DNA from: Nitrosomonas eutropha
GTDB lineage: Bacteria > Pseudomonadota > Gammaproteobacteria > Burkholderiales > Nitrosomonadaceae
DNA length: 64,000 bases
NCBI RefSeq assembly: GCF_900116685.1
Contig: NZ_FPBL01000002.1
Span: forward strand, 310,001 to 374,000
Direction: 5' to 3'
The notes under the pieces were generated by a model, which ran no database searches, had not been told where the DNA came from, and was given only the letters and a program-made list of their open reading frames with translations. Made by a program: the position numbers and the translations under genes. Of the stretch, positions 53,559 to 61,706 are shown in pieces; position 1 is the stretch's first letter, and each line of letters begins with the position of its first letter.

Positions 53559-53876
53559 TCAGGAAATTTTTTCAGCAGGCTGCCCTGCCATGAGTATTGC
53601 AGCGTGGGATTGTGTCAGTGCACGATCCTGTTTATGACTTGTAAGTATTTCTGCAATCAGGCTGTCATCAAAACGGAACCGGCACAACAACATGTTGGAT
53701 CCAGCCATTTTCAGTAACTGGCTGTTAGTCAGTTTGATCAGAATATCCGCTATATCCTCGTCAATACCTAAACGGTACATTGCAGCAACTCTGTCTTCAC
53801 GCAGCATTTGTTGAGCCAGCAGCAAATAACTGAGATTGACTTCCCTGATTTCGTCTAAAATCTGATTTGTCCCCAT
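53559..53876 (-). CDS. flhD: Flagellar master regulator subunit FlhD
   Basis: FlhD is the partner of FlhC in the master flagellar activator. The product has 105 residues from ATG 53876, which has AAGGAG at a proper distance. The pattern DEIREVNLSYLLLAQQMLRED and LTNSQLLKMAGSNMLLCRFRFD matches FlhD, including the cysteine that forms the dimer disulfide. An open frame extends upstream to 54077 but overlaps comEC and is not conserved. Confidence 0.95.
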   Translation of the reverse strand: MGTNQILDEIREVNLSYLLLAQQMLREDRVAAMYRLGIDEDIADILIKLTNSQLLKMAGSNMLLCRFRFDDSLIAEILTSHKQDRALTQSHAAILMAGQPAEKIS

Positions 53877-54049
53877 TTTCACTGCTCCTTCTGATCTCAA
53901 AAATGATGTAAGCATTTTTAACCAGAGAGCAAATTGAGGAAAGCGGGCTGTTACCATATCAACCGTAGGAATTTGGCCTAAAAATTTGTAGGAGTTTTTC
54001 CTACAAACAGAAGCAGTAAGTTTCAGACGCTTGTTGCGAGGGATAATGC

Positions 54050-56473
54050 TCAGTCTACTTCGCCTACCGCAGGCCACTTGTCATGCCAGAAACGGCGATT
54101 AAGCTTTCTCCAGGTATCAACTTCTATAGTGCCCCGGACAAAACGCATCAACACCGCTCCATCATGATCACTGCGCTGTAACTGGCTACCTTGCGCCTGA
54201 TAGCGCCCTATTATTTCCGGGTGCGGGTGCCCAAACCGGCTTCGGTAACCCACTGTAAAAATGGCATAGTCAGGATCAACTTGTCGTACAAAAGCTTCTG
54301 AAGATGAAGATCGGCTACCATGATGCGGCACAATCAACACGCTGGAAGCAAGCGAAGTACCAGCATATTGCAGCAGACCTGCCTCTGTTTTCTGGTCAAT
54401 ATCTCCCGGCATTAATACACTGCCATGAAGCGTTGTTACTTTGAGCACACAACTCAATTCATTAGTCTTGTGTTTCTGTAGCAAAGACTCCGGTTCCAGC
54501 GGATGCAGGATTTCGAAATGTACCTCGTCCCACCACCACGAATCTCCTGCAAGACAATAGCGATTATCAGGAACAGCCTGCCGTATCGGATGGTCAGCTG
54601 CAATTGATGCCAGCAACGTTCCGGTTTTTATGCTCGCCAATATCGACAATGCCCCGCCACTGTGATCCGAGTCCGCGTGGGAAACGATCATCCTATCCAG
54701 CGTCTGAATACCCTCTCCACGCAGGAATGGTAAAACCACATACTTTCCGCTATCACTGTCACCATACCTTGGCCCGGTATCGTAAAGCAGGGTGTGGTTG
54801 CGGGTACGTAACACCACAGACAACCCCTGCCCCACATCCAGCACAGTTAACCAGAGCTCTCCCGCAGCTGGCTTTTCAGGAGAGACCAGAAATAACGGTA
54901 AGCCTGCCAGTATGCCCAACCATCTTGCAGGAAAACCAGCTGATACACCCAGCCCTGGCCCGCCTGGCAGCAGTAGCCATATCACCCCGATGGTCGCTGC
55001 AATCACCGCCCATAAAGGCGGTGCATGCTGTTGCCAGGTGGCTAGAGGAAGCTCCCCCAGCCACTGCAACACAGCCATCGTAATTTGCAGAAAGGGATAT
55101 GCAACCAACAGCAGAAATTCCAGCCCGGGAATAGTAGCCAGCAATGCCAGCGGAACGATGATAAGGGTAATCACTGGTATCGCTACCGCATTGGCAACAG
55201 GTGATATCAATGAAATCTGCTGAAACAGGATCAGCAGCAGCGGAAACAAACCAAGCGTAATCGCCCACTGTATGCGCACCCAGCCGGTTATTGCACCTGA
55301 TCGACCAATCCGGCCGGATACTACCAGGCAGATTAACGCCACTGCTGCAAACGACAACCAGAAACCTGGCGCAATGACCGACCACGGATCTAGCACCACA
55401 ACCAGCAATAGCACCCACCCCAACACAGGCAGTGTACGCACGCGCTGGTTACCCCAGAATGCCGCCACGATGATGATCATCATGAATAACGCACGCTTTA
55501 CTGGCACAGCAAAACCAGCCAGTAATGCATAACCGATAGCAACGATCAACCCACACATCAGCGCAAACTTGCGGGCAGGCAACCACAGTGCAAGACCAAT
55601 ACGACGCCATGCCCAATAAGCCAGCAAAAACACCAGCCCGGCCACCAGCGTAATATGCGAACCGGAAATTGCCATGAGATGACTGGTGCCGGTTCGGGTA
55701 AAAATCTCCCACTGCTCCGACGGAATGGCATGTTGATCACCCACTACCAGCGCGATTAGCACCCCTGCATACGGATGATCAGTCAGATAATGCTGAAAAT
55801 GACTGCGAATTTCATCACGTTTACGCTCAAAGAAATATCGTGGATCACTGCCCCATACTTCAAGTCGCCTGTTATCCTGCCCTGCTCGCACATAACCTGT
55901 TGCACGCACGTTACGCTCAAGTAACCTGGCTTCATAATCCAGCACATGCGGATTGGCGCTGCCATGCGGACGCTTTAACCGGACGGTTAACTGCCAACGC
56001 TCTCCCGCTGTGATATGAGGCAAAGCAGCTCCCTCACGCCTGTTATCCCGATACCAGGAAAGCTGAATGCGGGCAGGCACCACCGCATCCGGCGTCAGCA
56101 CCTGCTCCACATCAAACCGGAAACGCATGCTGTACCGGGCAAACTGCGGCATTTCCGGAACAACACCGGTAACTACAATATCTTTCCCTTCCCATTCATA
56201 CGGCAGACTGTCTGCCAACCTCATCTGCGCCCATAACGCTGTCCAGCAAAAGCCAGCACCCAGCATAACGGCAAGCAATAGACACCTGCTTATCCACACG
56301 GAAAAACGGAATTGGAGTCGGGGAAGAATTGAAGCTGCCAGCACTACCGGAATCAGCCCAATCGCCCAATAAATTTCGGGCAAAACGGGCTGTTGCAGTA
56401 ACCAGACTGCACCGAACACAAATGCAAGACTGTAAATTCCGATCAACACTGATTTGATGTCAGAGAATGACAA
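54050..56473 (-). CDS. comEC: ComEC/Rec2-family DNA uptake channel
   Basis: ComEC carries single-stranded DNA across the inner membrane during natural transformation. The product has 807 residues: an N-terminal DUF4131/OB-like part (about 25-170), the competence domain with many membrane helices (TGTSHLMAISGSHITLVAGL at about 235), and a C-terminal metallo-beta-lactamase-like nuclease domain with SHADSDHSGGAL and VPHHGSRSSS. All three are complete, so uptake may be functional. No pilus genes are in the window. Confidence 0.92.
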   Translation of the reverse strand: MSFSDIKSVLIGIYSLAFVFGAVWLLQQPVLPEIYWAIGLIPVVLAASILPRLQFRFSVWISRCLLLAVMLGAGFCWTALWAQMRLADSLPYEWEGKDIVVTGVVPEMPQFARYSMRFRFDVEQVLTPDAVVPARIQLSWYRDNRREGAALPHITAGERWQLTVRLKRPHGSANPHVLDYEARLLERNVRATGYVRAGQDNRRLEVWGSDPRYFFERKRDEIRSHFQHYLTDHPYAGVLIALVVGDQHAIPSEQWEIFTRTGTSHLMAISGSHITLVAGLVFLLAYWAWRRIGLALWLPARKFALMCGLIVAIGYALLAGFAVPVKRALFMMIIIVAAFWGNQRVRTLPVLGWVLLLVVVLDPWSVIAPGFWLSFAAVALICLVVSGRIGRSGAITGWVRIQWAITLGLFPLLLILFQQISLISPVANAVAIPVITLIIVPLALLATIPGLEFLLLVAYPFLQITMAVLQWLGELPLATWQQHAPPLWAVIAATIGVIWLLLPGGPGLGVSAGFPARWLGILAGLPLFLVSPEKPAAGELWLTVLDVGQGLSVVLRTRNHTLLYDTGPRYGDSDSGKYVVLPFLRGEGIQTLDRMIVSHADSDHSGGALSILASIKTGTLLASIAADHPIRQAVPDNRYCLAGDSWWWDEVHFEILHPLEPESLLQKHKTNELSCVLKVTTLHGSVLMPGDIDQKTEAGLLQYAGTSLASSVLIVPHHGSRSSSSEAFVRQVDPDYAIFTVGYRSRFGHPHPEIIGRYQAQGSQLQRSDHDGAVLMRFVRGTIEVDTWRKLNRRFWHDKWPAVGEVD

Positions 56474-56717
56474 CCTGGGAAAACCCGGTTAGCCAGATAC
56501 CTCTGATAAATAAAAATGAAAGTATTGGTGATGTTAACGTCAGGTATCGCCATTATCTGAAATCATGATCTACTTTTAAGTGCCATTAGAAACACTGCCG
56601 CCTCACGATCAAAACACTATCTACTACATAGCATTCTCTCTTATTTCCTCATTTTCTCAATTCAGTAGAAAAAGAGCCGTTTAAAAGCAATACCAAATTC
56701 TCGAAGGAGATTTATCG
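56474..56717. other. Spacer between comEC and the BamE-like lipoprotein
   Basis: This 244-base divergent gap is AT rich. It marks the left edge of an AT-rich island that continues to about 60 kb. No gene or tRNA was found. Confidence 0.4.
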
Positions 56718-57122
56718 ATGAAAAAGATCACCCATATGTTCTTAACCGTGATCACCCTAACTGTTTTATCCGGGTGCTCAGTCGGAATGGCATTGTCCGG
56801 AAAACAGGATCCCAATCTCGGGGCAATCAGGGTTGGTGCCACACGTGGAGAAATAGAATTACATCTTGGATATCCCATTACTACGACAACACTGGAAGAC
56901 AGAAAACGACAGGATACTTATGAATATGAGCTTGGTAACGAAGCAAGTGCTGGACGGGCCATCGGGCACGGAGTAATGGATGTTCTCACTCTTGGACTTT
57001 GGGAAGTTGTCGGTACGCCCATAGAAGCAACGCAAGGACATAAAAGACAAATCACTATTACGTATGACGAAAAAGATCACGTTCAGTCAATCGTAGGTAC
57101 TACTCCTAAAAGACAGCTCTAA
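56718..57122 (+). CDS. BamE/SmpA-like small lipoprotein
   Basis: This 134-residue lipoprotein has a lipobox (LSGC, Cys about 20) and a mature part with the pattern LGAIRVGATRGEIELHLGYP, which resembles the SmpA/BamE-like fold (a start that recalls GMTRAEVxxxLG). Its middle contains a Gly/Ala helix-like stretch (RAIGHGVMDVLTLGLWEVVG). The ribosome site GAAGGAG is strong. It is likely an envelope protein of unknown role and precedes the Zorya-like operon by 110 bases. Confidence 0.7.
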   Translation: MKKITHMFLTVITLTVLSGCSVGMALSGKQDPNLGAIRVGATRGEIELHLGYPITTTTLEDRKRQDTYEYELGNEASAGRAIGHGVMDVLTLGLWEVVGTPIEATQGHKRQITITYDEKDHVQSIVGTTPKRQL

Positions 57123-57232
57123 TTAAAATAACCTCCGAGATCTACTGGAATAGTTGTAGCAGAGAAATCTAAAGTTTCTGCCGAATAAGCAGTTTATTTA
57201 ACCAAGAAAACTATTTTGAATTTTTCTAAACT

Positions 57233-58465
57233 ATGTCATTTTTTACTACACTACCCATCCATACTCTGTTATTTCTCGGATTTATATCAATTCTGATCCT
57301 ATATTTCCATATCAGATACGATGATAAAACTTTAGTCTACGGTCCTACAATTCTTACAACCACAGGAATCTTTGCTACTTTCTTTGGTATTGCTCTTGGA
57401 CTAGCTGATTTCGATGCTGCCAACATCCAAGCCAGTATCCCTATGCTATTAGCCGGGTTAAAAACAGCTTTTTGGGCTTCTGTTGCCGGAGTGGGGGGCG
57501 CGCTGACTATCAAGTTTCGCCATTTTTTTACCAATACGGAACAAAAAACCACCGACTCCGAAAATCAGGAAAAAGCCACCTCTGCGGATCTCGTGGAATT
57601 GTTACAAAATATTCAGCAATCCTTGGTCGGCAATAACGACTCAACACTAGTTTCACAGTTAAAGTTGACAAGACAAGATACTAATGATCGCCTAGATACG
57701 ATAAAAAATATACAACTAGAATCCCTGCGAAAGCTCTCAGAAATAGGATCCAAGCCTTTGGTTGAAACCTTACGGGATGTTATCAAAGATTTCAATTCCA
57801 AACTAACAGAACAATTCGGAGATAACTTCAAACAACTCAATGAGGCTGTAGGAAAGCTGCTGATCTGGCAAAGCCAATACAAAGCCCATATTGAAGCCAC
57901 AACTGAACGTCATACAAAAATTGTAGATTCAATGGGGACAGCTTCAGATAATTATCAAAAGCTGGTGTCAGAAGCAGAACGTTTCACTACGATTACAGCC
58001 AATCTATCAAAGCTCTTGACTGCTCTGGAAACACAAAAACAACAATTGACCAACATGTTGGGATCTCTGGCTGGTTTGCTCAAATCAGCCTCTGGTAGCC
58101 TGCCTGAAGTAGAAAAGAAAGTATTGGAACTAACCGAGCAGCTTACAAGATCGGTCACTGCCAACCAGAAAGAAGTGGGAGAGGCACTTACAAAAAACAC
58201 CCAGTTGATCAGATCTTCGATTGAAAACGTTGGGCAAGATTTCTCCAGAATTAATCAAGCGTTCAACGATCATTTAGGTGATATGGCAGAAAAAACTAAT
58301 AAGCAGATCTCCATTCTGGATGCTGCCTTAACAGAAGAATTGAAAAAATCCCTAGAAAGTTTGGGACGACAGCTAGCCGCATTATCGGAGAAATTTGTTG
58401 ATGATTACGGCCCCCTCACTGATAGGCTCCGGGACATTGTTCATTTAGCCAGGCAATCATCATGA
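57233..58465 (+). CDS. zorA: ZorA-like MotA/TolQ-family membrane protein (Zorya)
   Basis: This 410-residue protein has three N-terminal membrane segments (about 7-25, 38-57 and 78-95) with GIFATFFGIALGLADFDA and SIPMLLAGLKTAFWASVAG, the MotA/ZorA proton-channel core, followed by a cytoplasmic tail of about 300 residues that is strongly helical and rich in Gln, Lys and Leu (coiled coil). ZorA is the stator-like partner in the Zorya anti-phage system, and its long tail is the proposed signal rod. The gene overlaps zorB by four bases. No obvious ribosome site precedes it, and the region is AT rich, which fits horizontal gain. Confidence 0.85.
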   Translation: MSFFTTLPIHTLLFLGFISILILYFHIRYDDKTLVYGPTILTTTGIFATFFGIALGLADFDAANIQASIPMLLAGLKTAFWASVAGVGGALTIKFRHFFTNTEQKTTDSENQEKATSADLVELLQNIQQSLVGNNDSTLVSQLKLTRQDTNDRLDTIKNIQLESLRKLSEIGSKPLVETLRDVIKDFNSKLTEQFGDNFKQLNEAVGKLLIWQSQYKAHIEATTERHTKIVDSMGTASDNYQKLVSEAERFTTITANLSKLLTALETQKQQLTNMLGSLAGLLKSASGSLPEVEKKVLELTEQLTRSVTANQKEVGEALTKNTQLIRSSIENVGQDFSRINQAFNDHLGDMAEKTNKQISILDAALTEELKKSLESLGRQLAALSEKFVDDYGPLTDRLRDIVHLARQSS

Positions 58466-59190
58466 CATTTCATAGTGCTTTTACTCAGCAAAACAACGCC
58501 ACCAACTCTGCCAAGGAGGAGCACTGGATACCTCTGGCAGATTTAATGGCTGGGTTGATGATGATATTTATGCTGATTGCCATTATTTTTATGGTTAAAG
58601 TCGAGAGCGATGCAAAAAAGGTAAAGGATATTGCTCTTGTCTACAATGAGATGAAGGCAAAGCTTTACCAGGATTTGCATTCCGAATTTAAAGAAAATCT
58701 ATCCGATTGGGGAGCCGAGCTGGATCAAGATTTAACATTTCGCTTCAAAGAACCCAGCGTGTTGTTCGATATGGGAAAAGACAATTTAAAGCCCAAGTTT
58801 ATTCAGATTTTGGACAATTTCTTCCCGCGCTATATCCAAATTCTTGATGCTGATAAATATAGAGATTCAATTGAAGAAATCAGGATAGAAGGTCACACCT
58901 CAAGCATTTGGAACAACAGCACAAACTCAGATGAGGCTTATTTTCTTAATATGACATTGTCGCAATCAAGAACCCGTAGCACCTTGCAGCATGTACTCGC
59001 ACTCCCTCAAGTGCAAAAAAAACAGCCTTGGCTCAAAGCACACCTGACAGCAAACGGACTTTCCTCTTCAAGGCTCATTTACCATACAGATGGAACTGAA
59101 AACAGAGAAGGTTCGCAGCGTGTTGAGTTCAAAGTTAGAACGAACGCAGATGCCCGTATTTCAGAAATTCTTAAAACGGCACAACAATGA
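58462..59190 (+). CDS. zorB: ZorB-like MotB/OmpA-domain protein (Zorya)
   Basis: This 242-residue inner membrane protein has one N-terminal helix (about 25-47) with the ion-binding Asp27 in WIPLADLMAGLMMIFML, which aligns with MotB Asp32, and a periplasmic OmpA-like peptidoglycan-binding domain with IEEIRIEGHTSS and LSQSRTRSTLQHVL. With ZorA it would form a 5:2-type ion-driven motor anchored to the cell wall. It overlaps zorA and zorE by four bases each, so the three are translated together. Confidence 0.86.
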   Translation: MTFHSAFTQQNNATNSAKEEHWIPLADLMAGLMMIFMLIAIIFMVKVESDAKKVKDIALVYNEMKAKLYQDLHSEFKENLSDWGAELDQDLTFRFKEPSVLFDMGKDNLKPKFIQILDNFFPRYIQILDADKYRDSIEEIRIEGHTSSIWNNSTNSDEAYFLNMTLSQSRTRSTLQHVLALPQVQKKQPWLKAHLTANGLSSSRLIYHTDGTENREGSQRVEFKVRTNADARISEILKTAQQ

Positions 59191-60041
59191 AACTACCGGA
59201 TTTCTTTGAATTCAAGCCATTGAATTTCGTTAAAGCAAAAATGGGGATTCCACAAGATGTTTATGGCGACTTAACAGTATCAATTGATCCGGCTCGATTA
59301 ACCAGGCAGGAATTAGAAAAATTAACTTCTCAAGATGGTCTCGATATATCACTTGATAAGCTGGCCATTCTTTCAGATGGCACATTAGCCTATAAAGACA
59401 GTCGCGTTATCCTCTATATTAGAGATGTCTCAGTTATGGGTGAAAGAGAAATCCAGCCCAAATTCCACTTGGCAAACTGTAGAACTCTTCTGCAGATGCG
59501 GGAAAATAATCGGTTTGAACGCTATGTTGTCTCAATAAGGACTGACGGGCATTTTAATCTGAATATTATTCAAGGCAAAAATATCAGCTCTGGATTGTAC
59601 AAACTGGACGTTTGTCAAAATTGTCTAAATTTCCTTACCTTTAATGGTTTTATGATGTCATGGCCACGACAAAAAAGGAGTGAAGTCGTAAGAGAGTTCA
59701 AAATAGACGATTTTTTTGAGCAATATCCGAAATCTCTTCATTCCAGATTACCCGGAAATACATCAAACAACGCCCCACTAAATATATATCCAGAAAATTT
59801 TGCAAAGATAAGCCAAAAACTTAGAGGAGATTTAGGCTGGATCTGCCAAAGCTGTAGAAGTGATTTTTCTGCACCTTCAAAAAGGAAGTGGCTTCATGTC
59901 CACCATATAAATGGCCTTAAGCATGATAATAACAAGAGTAATCTTGCTGTCCTTTGTATCAGTTGTCATGCGCAACAACCAAATCACGAACATATGATAA
60001 ACAACACAGGTTATAGAAAATTTGTAGCCAGATCCTTATAA
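59187..60041 (+). CDS. zorE: ZorE-like HNH endonuclease effector (Zorya type II)
   Basis: This 284-residue soluble protein carries a C-terminal HNH nuclease (about 218-267): zinc pairs CQSC (220, 223) and CISC (257, 260), the catalytic histidine in LHVHHINGLKH (237-240) and Asn249 in NNKSN. A separate CQNC lies near residue 138. The first 200 residues form a domain I do not recognise and may sense the motor signal. HNH protein downstream of zorAB is the defining feature of Zorya type II, whose ZorE is thought to nick phage DNA. It starts inside the zorB stop. Confidence 0.82.
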   Translation: MKLPDFFEFKPLNFVKAKMGIPQDVYGDLTVSIDPARLTRQELEKLTSQDGLDISLDKLAILSDGTLAYKDSRVILYIRDVSVMGEREIQPKFHLANCRTLLQMRENNRFERYVVSIRTDGHFNLNIIQGKNISSGLYKLDVCQNCLNFLTFNGFMMSWPRQKRSEVVREFKIDDFFEQYPKSLHSRLPGNTSNNAPLNIYPENFAKISQKLRGDLGWICQSCRSDFSAPSKRKWLHVHHINGLKHDNNKSNLAVLCISCHAQQPNHEHMINNTGYRKFVARSL

Positions 60042-60064
60042 CAACCCCAATACCAGGTAATCGT

Positions 60065-60403
60065 ATGAAACTATTTCTAAAATATTTTATCCTCTTCTCG
60101 CTACTTGCGACCCTGGCATCCTGCACACCGCTAACACCCCCCAGCCCCACGACTTCAATCATCAGCTCGGTAACTTTTGTTTCAGATTCCAGGCAGGCAG
60201 TACGGGCGGTTTATCGGGATGATGATACGGTCACGCTTACTTTTCCCGATGGCAGAACAGAGATTCTTGTTCTTGCGGTATCTGCATCAGGTGCGCGTTA
60301 TGTCCTGGAAGAAAATGAATGGTGGGAACATCAGGGCGAGGCAACTTATTCCACCAGCAATCAAATAATTTTCGCAGGAAAATTGCAGGCACCTACCCAA
60401 TAA
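60065..60403 (+). CDS. MliC-like lysozyme inhibitor lipoprotein
   Basis: This 112-residue lipoprotein has a lipobox (LASC, about Cys20) and a C-terminal beta domain with DDTVTLTFPDGRTEILVL and SASGARYV, then EWWEHQGEATYS, which resembles membrane-bound inhibitors of C-type lysozyme (MliC). It lies 23 bases after zorE, on the same strand and before a strong terminator, so it may be cotranscribed. A link to defence is speculative. Confidence 0.72.
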   Translation: MKLFLKYFILFSLLATLASCTPLTPPSPTTSIISSVTFVSDSRQAVRAVYRDDDTVTLTFPDGRTEILVLAVSASGARYVLEENEWWEHQGEATYSTSNQIIFAGKLQAPTQ

Positions 60404-60419
60404 ATCAGCAACCCTCCAA

Positions 60420-60459
60420 AATCAGTCCGATTTGCTCCATCGGACTGATTGTTTTATTT
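60420..60459 (+). terminator. Rho-independent terminator after the Zorya operon
   Basis: AATCAGTCCGAT at 60420-60431 is perfectly complementary to 60439-60450 (12 pairs, seven-base loop) and is followed by GTTTTATTTA. It ends the rightward transcription unit and overlaps the stop end of the convergent thiolase gene. Confidence 0.85.
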
Positions 60460-61660
60460 ATAGCGCTTCAAATACGCCTGCCGCTCCCATTCCGCCGCCA
60501 ATGCACATGGTGACCATGCCATATTTGAGTTTGTGACGACGTAATCCGCTCAGTAATGTTGCCACACGAATCGCACCGGTTGCACCCAGTGGATGACCCA
60601 GTGCAATCGCTCCACCCAGTGGATTGACTTTTGCCCGATCTAATCCGAGATCATGGATAACAGCCAGACTTTGCGCAGCGAATGCCTCGTTCAATTCGAT
60701 CCAATCGAGTTCATCCTGTTTGATGCCGATTTGTTTCAGCACTTTAGGAATCGCCTTGACGGGGCCCACTCCCATGATTTCCGGCGGTACGCCAGCAACC
60801 GTGTAGCCAATGAAACGCCCGATCGGTGTCAGATTAAAACGCTTTAACGCTGCCTCGCTCACTACCACTACTGCACCGGCTCCATCCGACATCTGTGAGC
60901 TGTTACCCGCCGTGACAGATCCGTGCGCTGCGAATACCGGGCGTAACCGGGCAAGTGCTTCCGGTCCGGTGTCCGCCCGTGGCCCTTCGTCGGTATCCCT
61001 GGTAATGGAGGAACTATGGATTTCATGCGTACCCAGATCCGAGCGGTTTTCCTGAACGGGATAAGGTGAAATTTCATCCTTGAATTCACCTTGTTCAATG
61101 GCACGAATCGCTCGATGATGGCTTTCCAGGGCAAATTCATCCTGTTCCTCGCGGCTGACTTTCCATTGCTCTGCCACTTTTTCGGCAGTAATCCCCATGC
61201 CATAGGCAATGGCAACCTGTCCGCCCTTCTTGAATAACGCCGGGTTCATCGCCACCTTATTGCCCATCATGGGTACCATACTCATACTTTCGGTGCCGCC
61301 AGCAATGATGACATCCGCTTCACCTAACCGAATCCGGTCAGCTGCCATGGCAACCGCCTGCAGACCGGAGGCGCAAAACCGGTTGACTGTCACTCCTGGC
61401 ACACTCACCGGCAAACCCGCCAGTAACAACGCCACCCGCGCAACATTGATCCCCTGCTCCGCTTCCGGCATGGCGCAACCGGCAACCACATCCTCGACAG
61501 CTGCCGGATCCAACCCTGCACACTGTTTCAATGCTGCCTGCAACACATGTACCAGCATGTCATCTGGCCGCACATCCTTGAACATACCCCGTGGCGCCTT
61601 GCCTACCGGTGTGCGTGTGGCGGCTACGATATAAGCATCCTGCACTTGCCTGGTCATCAA
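60458..61660 (-). CDS. Acetyl-CoA acyltransferase (thiolase, FadA type)
   Basis: Thiolase cleaves 3-ketoacyl-CoA in the last step of beta-oxidation. The product has 400 residues with the nucleophile Cys in [15 protein letters not shown] (about 90), His in [15 protein letters not shown] and the second Cys in [16 protein letters not shown]. It is 46 bases downstream of the FadN-like gene on the minus strand, so the two form a beta-oxidation operon. In an autotroph this may serve lipid turnover, which is inference. Confidence 0.94.
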   Translation of the reverse strand: MMTRQVQDAYIVAATRTPVGKAPRGMFKDVRPDDMLVHVLQAALKQCAGLDPAAVEDVVAGCAMPEAEQGINVARVALLLAGLPVSVPGVTVNRFCASGLQAVAMAADRIRLGEADVIIAGGTESMSMVPMMGNKVAMNPALFKKGGQVAIAYGMGITAEKVAEQWKVSREEQDEFALESHHRAIRAIEQGEFKDEISPYPVQENRSDLGTHEIHSSSITRDTDEGPRADTGPEALARLRPVFAAHGSVTAGNSSQMSDGAGAVVVVSEAALKRFNLTPIGRFIGYTVAGVPPEIMGVGPVKAIPKVLKQIGIKQDELDWIELNEAFAAQSLAVIHDLGLDRAKVNPLGGAIALGHPLGATGAIRVATLLSGLRRHKLKYGMVTMCIGGGMGAAGVFEAL

Positions 61661-61706
61661 CTTCTCCTTTAATACTTGAATGTTATTCCATCGTACCTGC
61701 CACAGC

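Noticed and set aside
57233-60041. Idea that the motor-like operon is an entirely new system
   Set aside because: The gene set and order (MotA-like, MotB/OmpA-like, HNH) match the described Zorya type II, so only its details are worth novelty claims.
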